Part shown: one piece after another, positions 1 to 7,731 of the stretch | Numbering within the stretch: position 1 is the first letter of the stretch | How the letters are laid out: each line of letters opens with the position of its first letter | Origin: Actinomycetota bacterium | GTDB lineage: Bacteria > Actinomycetota > Acidimicrobiia > Acidimicrobiales > BP-101 | NCBI GenBank assembly: GCA_030838265.1 | Contig: JAUTXA010000021.1 | Coordinates: forward strand, 1-7,731 | Length of the DNA: 7,731 nucleotides | Direction of reading: 5' to 3' | The notes under the pieces: generated by a model | Seen by the model: the letters and a program-made list of their open reading frames with translations, nothing else | Told to the model about the DNA's origin: nothing | The model's database searches: none | Position numbers and translations under genes: made by a program

Positions 1-1
1 C

Positions 2-1012
2 GTGGCCGGCGTGGCCCTGGCCCTGGCCTACGCCTTCGTCGGCGACAAGGGCATCCACGGTCAGCTCCCCGTGGGCTCGCTCACCGCCGTGGTCGCCGCC
101 TTCGCCGCCGTGAGCCAGCAGTTCAGCCTGTTCACCAGCTCGCTGGTGAGCCTCGATCAGCACGCCACGTTCCTCGACGACTACTTCAGCTTCCTCGCCA
201 TCGAACCCTTGATGGCGGCGAGCACCGGGGACGAAGCTGTCCCCCTCCCCGCCCTCCTCGATGACGGGGTCCGATTCGAGGGCGTGCACTTCACCTATCC
301 GGGCGGGACGGAGGAGGCCCTCAGCGGGCTCGACCTTCACGTCCGGCCGGGCGAGCTCATCGCTCTGGTCGGGGACAACGGCGCGGGCAAGTCGTCACTG
401 GTCAAGCTCCTGCTCCGCTTCTACGACCCGCAGGCCGGGCGCATCACAGTCGGAGGGGTCGACCTGAAGGAAGCCGATCCGCACGAATTGCGACGGCGCA
501 TCGGCATCCTCTTCCAGGACTACGCCACCTACGAGCTGACGGCCCGAGAAAACGTCGTTCTCGGCCGGGTCGAGCGCACGGTCACCGATGACCAGATCGA
601 TGCGGCCCTCTCTGCCGCCCGCGCCGGTGAGGTGGTGAAGCGCCTACCCAACGGCATCGACTCTCACGTCGGCCGCCTCTTCGAGGGCGGCCACGACCTG
701 TCGGGCGGTGAGTGGCAGCGTCTGGCTTTGGCCCGCCTCATCTACCGGGACGCCGACATCTGGATCCTCGACGAGCCCACCTCGGCCCTCGACCCCGAGG
801 CCGAGGCGGGGATCTTCGCCGAGCTGCGCGAGCAGCTCGAGGACCGCATCGGCATTGTCATCTCCCACCGCTTCTCGACGGTTCGCATCGCCGACCGCAT
901 CGCGGTGGTGGCCGACGGCCGCGTGACAGAGCTCGGCACCCACGAGGAGCTCATCGCCCTCAACGGCCGCTACGCCCAACTCTTTGAGCTGCAGGCGGCG
1001 GGCTACCGGTAG
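2..1012 (+). CDS. ABC exporter, fused permease/ATPase, 3' part (5' end outside window)
   Basis: This is the C-terminal 336 residues of a type-IV (ABCB-like) exporter half-transporter. Such a protein sits in the cytoplasmic membrane, works as a dimer and uses ATP to export a substrate that cannot be named from sequence. Residues 1-55 contain two hydrophobic stretches fitting the last two transmembrane helices. The nucleotide-binding domain begins near residue 90. It has an A-loop Tyr99, Walker A GDNGAGKS (124-131), Q-loop Gln172, signature LSGGE (233-237), Walker B ending in Asp257-Glu258, a D-loop SALD (261-264) and H-loop His289, so the ATPase looks fully competent. Family members are usually about 580-620 residues, so some 250 residues lie upstream and the GTG at position 2 is probably an internal codon. 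The gene converges on the FkbM methyltransferase gene and overlaps it by 10 bases. It could be a peptide, lipid or drug exporter. The family call is secure and the substrate is unknown. Confidence 0.93.
   Translation: MAGVALALAYAFVGDKGIHGQLPVGSLTAVVAAFAAVSQQFSLFTSSLVSLDQHATFLDDYFSFLAIEPLMAASTGDEAVPLPALLDDGVRFEGVHFTYPGGTEEALSGLDLHVRPGELIALVGDNGAGKSSLVKLLLRFYDPQAGRITVGGVDLKEADPHELRRRIGILFQDYATYELTARENVVLGRVERTVTDDQIDAALSAARAGEVVKRLPNGIDSHVGRLFEGGHDLSGGEWQRLALARLIYRDADIWILDEPTSALDPEAEAGIFAELREQLEDRIGIVISHRFSTVRIADRIAVVADGRVTELGTHEELIALNGRYAQLFELQAAGYR
1003..1012. repeat. 10-bp palindrome holding the stop codons of two convergent genes
   Basis: The sequence CTACCGGTAG is its own reverse complement. 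Its last three bases are the TAG stop of the plus-strand ABC exporter gene, and its first three, read on the minus strand, are the TAG stop of the methyltransferase gene. Each strand therefore reads TAC CGG TAG, and both proteins end in Tyr-Arg. There is no gap between the convergent genes for a separate terminator. Confidence 0.95.
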
Positions 1013-1734
1013 GCGAACGTGTCCATGCGGCCGGGGTTCGACGTGAAGCCGGCGGCGTCGAGGCGGCGGCGCAGCTCGGCCTCGTCGGCCGCGGCCATGT
1101 GGCGGTGCTCGAAGAGCACGGCGCGCGGCCCGGCCGATGAGGCGAAGTCGACCTGCTCGAGGATCAGGTAGTCGACGCCCTCGGCGTCGACGTGCAGCAG
1201 GTCGTACTGGTCGATGCCCGCATCGGCGAGCAGCCCTGCGTAGGTGAGGACGGGGACGCGCGCCTCGGCGATCCGCTGCTCGAGATCGGGGATGACGCTG
1301 GCGTGCCGGGTCAGGTGGCTGCGCTCGAGTGAGCCGATCTGGGGCACCCAGTACGGGTCACCGGGCCGGGACCCGTCGACATAGAAGAAGGTGGCCTCTC
1401 CGTTGTCGGCGCCCACGGCGGCGTTGACGAACGACAGGCCCGGCCGGTCGCGGTACGTCCGCTGGAGCTGCTCGAACAACGGCGGCAGGGGCTCGACCAG
1501 GACACCCTCCCAGTGACGCTCGACGACCAGTCGGTGCAGGGGATCGTTGGTGGCGCCGTCGTTCGACCCGATCTGGATGAACCGCACGCCGGCCTGGCCA
1601 CCGGCCCACTGCTCGAGCGCCGTGAGGGCGTCGTCGCCCAGGATCCAGAACTTCTCCGGCAGCACCTTGCGCAAGCGCGAGGCGAGGCGCTCACGCCCGG
1701 TTAGGTAGTGGGCCAGTCGGGCGACCAGCTTCAT
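1003..1734 (-). CDS. FkbM-family SAM-dependent methyltransferase
   Basis: This 243-residue protein is a predicted cytoplasmic class-I methyltransferase of the FkbM family, which usually O-methylates sugars or other small metabolites. The substrate here is not known. What is visible: the SAM-binding loop FIQIGSNDG (52-60), the acidic end of the second strand in VLVEPLPPLFEQL (78-90), a NAAVG segment (104-108) typical of the family, and the late motif LLHVDAEGVDYLIL (179-192), matching the family's 'IDvEG' signature, followed by VLFEH (206-210). I chose the ATG at 1734 because it forms an ATGA overlap with the mazG stop. GAGG (1745-1748) and AAGG lie 10 and 4 bases upstream. An in-frame GTG at 1755 would add seven residues and a longer overlap. 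It is the last gene of the mfd operon. FkbM genes often lie in polysaccharide or secondary-metabolite clusters, so its place after three housekeeping genes is uncommon. Confidence 0.88.
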   Translation of the reverse strand: MKLVARLAHYLTGRERLASRLRKVLPEKFWILGDDALTALEQWAGGQAGVRFIQIGSNDGATNDPLHRLVVERHWEGVLVEPLPPLFEQLQRTYRDRPGLSFVNAAVGADNGEATFFYVDGSRPGDPYWVPQIGSLERSHLTRHASVIPDLEQRIAEARVPVLTYAGLLADAGIDQYDLLHVDAEGVDYLILEQVDFASSAGPRAVLFEHRHMAAADEAELRRRLDAAGFTSNPGRMDTFAYR

Positions 1735-3122
1735 CGCGCCTTGGCCTCGTCCCACAACCCGTCGAGGGTGGGCAGGTCGGCGGCCGTCATGTCGATGCCC
1801 CGTTCGCCGGCCAGCTGCTCGACGATCATGAACCGGTCGCGGAACTTGGCGGTGGCTCCCCGCAGCGCCGTCTCGGGGTCGATCTCGAGGTGGCGGGCCA
1901 CATTGACCACGGCGAAGAGAAGGTCGCCGAGCTCGTCGTCACTCGGGTCGTCCTGCAGCTCGGCCAGCTCCTCGGTCACTTTGGGGTAGGCGCCGTCGAC
2001 CGATTCCCAGTCGAAGCCGACCGACGCCGCTTTGCGCTGCACCTTGTGGGCGTAGAGCAGCGACGGCAGGTCGCCGGGAATGCCGTCCATGAGCGAGGCG
2101 CGGCCCTTCTCGTCCTTCTTGATCTGCTCCCAGTTGGCGACGACCGCGTCCGGGGTGTCGGCGCTCACGTCGCCGAAGACATGGGGGTGGCGGCGGACCA
2201 GCTTGTCGTGGATGCCGCGTGCCACATCGGCCAGGGTGAACTCCCCCGCCTCTGCTCCGAGGGTGGCGTGGAAGTAGACCTGGAAGAGCAGGTCACCGAG
2301 CTCCTCCTCGAGGTGGGCGGGGTCGTCGCTCTCGATGGCCTCGAGCACCTCGTAGGTCTCCTCGAGCAGATGGCGGGTGAGGCTCCGGTGGGTCTGCTCC
2401 TGGTCCCACGGGCAGCGCTGGCGCAGGGTGCGCACCAGTTCGGCGAAGCGCACCAGCTCGAAGCCGACGGGCTCGGCCAGCGTCGGGATGTATATCGAGG
2501 TGAGGTGGTCGGGTTCGACGGCCCGATCGAGGTCGGCCCACGCGACGGTTGTCACCGACTCCTCGGGAAGGCCGAGGCGCTGCAGGACCACGACGTCACC
2601 GGGTGGTCCGTCGCCGTCGACCGCCAGCTTGATCTCGGAAAGGACGTTGGAACTGTCGCACTGGCCGACCAGCAGCGGGCCGCGGTCGCCCGCCGCCTCG
2701 ACGGCGAAGCGATGGCCGTCGACGACGCGGACGCCGGCGGCGAGGGGGTCGATGCCGAGCCTGTCCCAGACCAGGTCGAGGAACGAGACAGCCGCAAGGA
2801 CCTCGACGTCGACGCGGTCGTCGGCGCGCAGGAGCTCGACGGTTCGCTCCGCCACCGACGGCGAGCCCGGCACCAGATAGAGGATCGCGTCGTCGTTGGC
2901 GGCGGTAGCTGCCGTCACGAGGGCTTCGGCGATGGCGGGGTACACCTCGTCGATCGTCGCGGCCGACTCATACACGTGGTCGAAGCTCTGCGCTCTCGGT
3001 GCCGCCGAGGCCGCCGGATGCCGGCTGGTCCGGATGAACTGGGTTGGGATGCGCTCGATGGCGTCGAGGCTGGCGGCGGTGAGCAGGTCGGCATCGGCCG
3101 GACCCAGCCCGGCCACCACCAC
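1731..3122 (-). CDS. mazG: Tetrapyrrole-methylase/MazG fusion, nucleoside triphosphate pyrophosphohydrolase (YabN-like)
   Basis: The 463-residue protein joins an N-terminal tetrapyrrole (corrin/porphyrin) methylase-like domain to two MazG repeats. It is close to the length of Bacillus subtilis YabN. MazG enzymes hydrolyse nucleoside triphosphates to monophosphates and pyrophosphate, removing aberrant nucleotides. In the N-terminal domain (1 to about 220) I see the glycine loop GLGPADADLLT (5-15), LVPGSPSVAERT (83-94) and the SFLD segment (113-116). The first MazG domain starts at CPWDQEQTHRSL (237-248) and has metal-binding Glu254, Glu255, Glu258, Glu274 and Asp277. The second has Glu384, Glu385, Glu388, Glu397 and Asp400. 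Both EExxE...ExxD sets are therefore intact. The frame stays open far upstream, but that part is an Arg/Pro-rich shadow of the lipoprotein gene. I start at the first of three tandem GTG codons (3122), nine bases after GAGGGG, so that the glycine loop sits at the N-terminus as in the family. The methylase domain's substrate in such fusions is unresolved. Confidence 0.92.
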   Translation of the reverse strand: MVVAGLGPADADLLTAASLDAIERIPTQFIRTSRHPAASAAPRAQSFDHVYESAATIDEVYPAIAEALVTAATAANDDAILYLVPGSPSVAERTVELLRADDRVDVEVLAAVSFLDLVWDRLGIDPLAAGVRVVDGHRFAVEAAGDRGPLLVGQCDSSNVLSEIKLAVDGDGPPGDVVVLQRLGLPEESVTTVAWADLDRAVEPDHLTSIYIPTLAEPVGFELVRFAELVRTLRQRCPWDQEQTHRSLTRHLLEETYEVLEAIESDDPAHLEEELGDLLFQVYFHATLGAEAGEFTLADVARGIHDKLVRRHPHVFGDVSADTPDAVVANWEQIKKDEKGRASLMDGIPGDLPSLLYAHKVQRKAASVGFDWESVDGAYPKVTEELAELQDDPSDDELGDLLFAVVNVARHLEIDPETALRGATAKFRDRFMIVEQLAGERGIDMTAADLPTLDGLWDEAKAR

Positions 3123-3131
3123 TGTGGGTCG

Positions 3132-3137
3132 CCCCTC
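3132..3137 (-). promoter_or_regulatory. Ribosome binding site of mazG, overlapping the lipoprotein stop codon
   Basis: The minus strand reads TGAGGGG here. The TGA (3138-3136) ends the parvulin lipoprotein gene, and GAGGGG is a good Shine-Dalgarno match nine bases before the first of three tandem GTG codons (3122, 3119, 3116). This supports the chosen mazG start and suggests that ribosomes ending the upstream gene can reinitiate directly. Confidence 0.7.
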
Positions 3138-4226
3138 AGCCAGTGGGAGATCCCTGGATCGGCGACTGGCCGGGCGCGAAGGGCGAGCCCGCGGTCGGTG
3201 CCGAGGTCGAGGTGGCGGGCGCCTTGGGCGGAACCACGCCGGCAAAGTTCTTCTTGTCGAAGCTGCCGTAGCGGGGGTTGACGCTGACCTTGGCGCGCGC
3301 CACCAGGTCCCGGACGAAGGTGCTGATGTCGGAGAGCGTGCCGGCGATCTGCTGCTGCACCGTCTCATCGAAGGCTCGGGCCCGGCGCTGGGTGATGTTG
3401 ATGATGTGGAACCCGAACTGTGACTGCACGAGCGGGCTGATCTGGCCCACGGCCAGGGCGTCAGCCGCGGCGCGGAACGGGGGGTCGAGGCTGTCCTCCT
3501 CGGTCGCGGTGAGGCAGCCGAGGTCGCCACCCTTGGCCTTGCTGGCGTCGGTGGAGACGGCATCGGCCACGGCGCCGAAGTCCTCACCGCTGGTCACGCG
3601 AGCGCGAGCGGCATCGGCGGCGGCCTTGTCCTTGACCAGGATCTGGCGGATGCAGGTCTCGGAGAACTCCTTGGCATGCTGGTCGTAGTACTGGCGGACG
3701 CTCGCCGCCGTGGCCCGGTTCGAGAGCCAGTCCCGCAGCACCGTGACGGCGGCGTTGCTCTCGACGAGATCGTTCTGGTAGCTCGGGTCGAATTTGTCGA
3801 AGAGCGACGTCTTCTTCGGGTTGCCGTTGGAGTCAGTGCCAGTGAACTGCTGCTTCAGGCTGGTCTTGCTGGCCGTGCGATCGCCCTCGGTGATCTGCAG
3901 GTGGTTCTCGGTCAGAGCGCCCTTGACCAGCGCGACCAGCACCCGACGGTTGAGGATCTGGGCCACGAACGAGGCGTCGAAGGTGTTCGAGCCCGTCCCC
4001 TCGATGGCGCCGCCTTGCTGGGCCGCCGAGTCCTTGATGGCCTTGAAGTACTCGGTGTTGTGGCGGATGGCGTTGAGTTCAGCGTCGAGGGCGGCGGTGG
4101 CCACGACCGTCGTGTGGCCGTCGAGGCTGACCCGGGCGGCGTAGGGGCGAACCGACCCGCACGAGGCAAGGGTCCCGCCGAGCACGGCAGCCAGCGCCAG
4201 GGACGCGACGAGGAGGAGGGGCTTCT

Positions 4227-4230
<4 letters not shown>
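3136..4230 (-). CDS. Parvulin-type peptidyl-prolyl isomerase lipoprotein (SurA/PrsA-like)
   Basis: A 364-residue exported lipoprotein, predicted to be anchored on the outer face of the membrane and to help fold secreted proteins. Residues 1-24 form a lipoprotein signal: KK, a hydrophobic stretch, then lipobox L21-A22-S23-C24. Residues about 40-190 form a SurA-N-like helical chaperone region. The parvulin domain spans about 190-283, with RQILVKD (195-201), GEDFGAVA (215-222), GGDLG (234-238) and FGFHIINI (272-279). The tail from about 334 is rich in Pro, Ala, Ser and Thr and looks disordered. The second histidine of the parvulin dual-His pair is kept (His275), but the first is Gln196. Cys193 and Cys239 flank the core and could pair. 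The GTG start (4230) overlaps the mfd TGA in a GTGA. There is no close Shine-Dalgarno sequence, so translation probably depends on coupling to mfd. The family call is firm, while isomerase activity is uncertain. Confidence 0.88.
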
Positions 4231-7613
<3,383 letters not shown>

Positions 7614-7622
7614 AAGGCGTCC

Positions 7623-7628
7623 AACCTA
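7623..7628 (-). promoter_or_regulatory. Possible -10 element of the mfd promoter
   Basis: The minus strand reads TAGGTT, matching the actinobacterial TAnnnT pattern, and ends nine bases before the mfd GTG. I see no good -35 box at the right distance and only a weak GGA as a Shine-Dalgarno match. If the element is real, transcription would start at or within a few bases of the start codon, giving a leaderless or nearly leaderless mRNA. This six-base match is weak evidence by itself. Confidence 0.25.
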
Positions 7629-7648
7629 CTTCCGCCGGGCGACGGCCG

Positions 7649-7667
7649 GTTCTCTGTCGCGTTCTCT
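7649..7667. repeat. Direct repeat of GTTCTCT at 12-base spacing
   Basis: GTTCTCT occurs at 7649-7655 and again at 7661-7667, start to start exactly 12 bases. Its reverse complement AGAGAAC occurs at 7691-7697. The region therefore has three copies of one heptamer, two direct and one inverted. The right copy could pair with either left copy in RNA, or the three could be half-sites for a DNA-binding protein. Confidence 0.7.
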
Positions 7668-7697
7668 TGATGTGGTCATGAAAAGGCGACAGAGAAC
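7649..7697. repeat. 12-bp perfect inverted repeat with 25-base loop, operator-like
   Basis: GTTCTCTGTCGC at 7649-7660 is repeated in reverse complement as GCGACAGAGAAC at 7686-7697. Allowing one mismatch, the arms extend outward to 15 bases (7646-7660 and 7686-7700). The loop (7661-7685) is AT-richer than its surroundings. No T-run follows on either strand, so an intrinsic terminator is unlikely. It lies 35 bases upstream of mfd, in the only intergenic stretch. A dimeric regulator's binding site or an mRNA hairpin are the main readings, and a dispersed REP-like element is also possible. Confidence 0.8.
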
Positions 7698-7731
7698 GGG
7701 GGAGGGGGTGGCGTCGCGCGTGACTGTCACA
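7678..7731 (+). CDS. Possible 5' end of a divergent gene running off the window
   Basis: An open frame of 18 codons runs from ATG 7678 to the window edge. In the same frame are GTG codons at 7708 and 7720. The purine-rich stretch GGGGGAGGGGG (7698-7708) could be a Shine-Dalgarno sequence for the GTG at 7720, leaving only four codons in the window (Val-Thr-Val-Thr). The ATG at 7678 has no visible ribosome binding site. Too little is present to name a product, and the frame may be chance. If real, the gene would be divergent from mfd and share the repeat-bearing intergenic region. Confidence 0.2.
   Translation, partial: MKRRQRTGEGVASRVTVT
7720..7730. repeat. Short palindrome GTGACTGTCAC
   Basis: Five-base arms GTGAC and GTCAC flank a single T. 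It resembles a small operator half-site arrangement, but an 11-base palindrome can arise by chance. It also coincides with a possible GTG start codon at the window edge. The spacing between TGTGA and TCAC is three bases, not the six of a CRP site. Confidence 0.3.

Noticed and set aside
1890..3281. 463-codon plus-strand open frame antisense to mazG
   Set aside because: The translation has no recognisable domain and its composition is that of an antisense reading of a GC-rich gene. The minus strand carries clear MazG and methylase motifs.
3123..3587. N-terminal extension of mazG into the lipoprotein gene
   Set aside because: The extension is Ser/Pro/Arg-rich shadow sequence with no family match. 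The glycine loop and ribosome binding site place the start at 3122.
7649..7697. Intrinsic terminator or LexA/SOS box
   Set aside because: No T-run follows the stem on either strand and the loop is 25 bases. The spacing and order of GAAC/GTTC halves do not give GAAC-N4-GTTC.
7720..7730. CRP-type binding site
   Set aside because: The TGTGA and TCAC halves are three bases apart, where CRP sites have six.

Overview
The window is high-GC DNA with tightly packed, overlapping genes and frequent GTG start codons. This points to an actinobacterium (Actinomycetota). The order mfd, secreted lipoprotein, mazG resembles the mfd-mazG-lpqU-eno order of Mycobacterium. The Mfd sequence style and the parvulin lipoprotein between mfd and mazG make me lean towards the Acidimicrobiia side, but that is inference without a database search.

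Positions 1003-7613 hold a four-gene block on the minus strand. Read from right to left it is mfd (transcription-repair coupling factor), a parvulin-type (PpiC/SurA/PrsA-like) lipoprotein, a YabN-like tetrapyrrole-methylase/MazG fusion, and an FkbM-family methyltransferase. mfd and the lipoprotein gene overlap in a GTGA. The lipoprotein gene and mazG are 13 bases apart, with the Shine-Dalgarno sequence of mazG lying on the lipoprotein stop codon. mazG and the methyltransferase gene overlap in an ATGA. The four genes are almost certainly one operon with translational coupling. The first three are housekeeping functions: repair of transcription-blocking DNA damage, folding of exported proteins, and clearing of non-canonical nucleotides. 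The methyltransferase is an accessory passenger where mycobacteria have eno.

Positions 2-1012 on the plus strand hold the 3' part of a fused permease/ATPase ABC exporter whose start lies left of the window. It converges on the methyltransferase gene. The two genes overlap by ten bases, and these ten bases are a perfect palindrome carrying both stop codons, so both proteins end in Tyr-Arg.

Positions 7614-7731 are the only real intergenic stretch. It has a 12-bp perfect inverted repeat around a 25-base loop, an extra direct copy of the GTTCTCT half, a possible minus-strand -10 element close to the mfd start, and a short plus-strand frame that runs off the right edge. It may be a divergent promoter/operator region.

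I found no RNA gene, CRISPR array, insertion sequence or clear intrinsic terminator. The many other long open frames, including 460-560 codon antisense frames, are GC-driven shadows. I see no convincing new multi-gene system. The less ordinary items are the operator-like repeat, the shared-stop palindrome and the altered parvulin active site.
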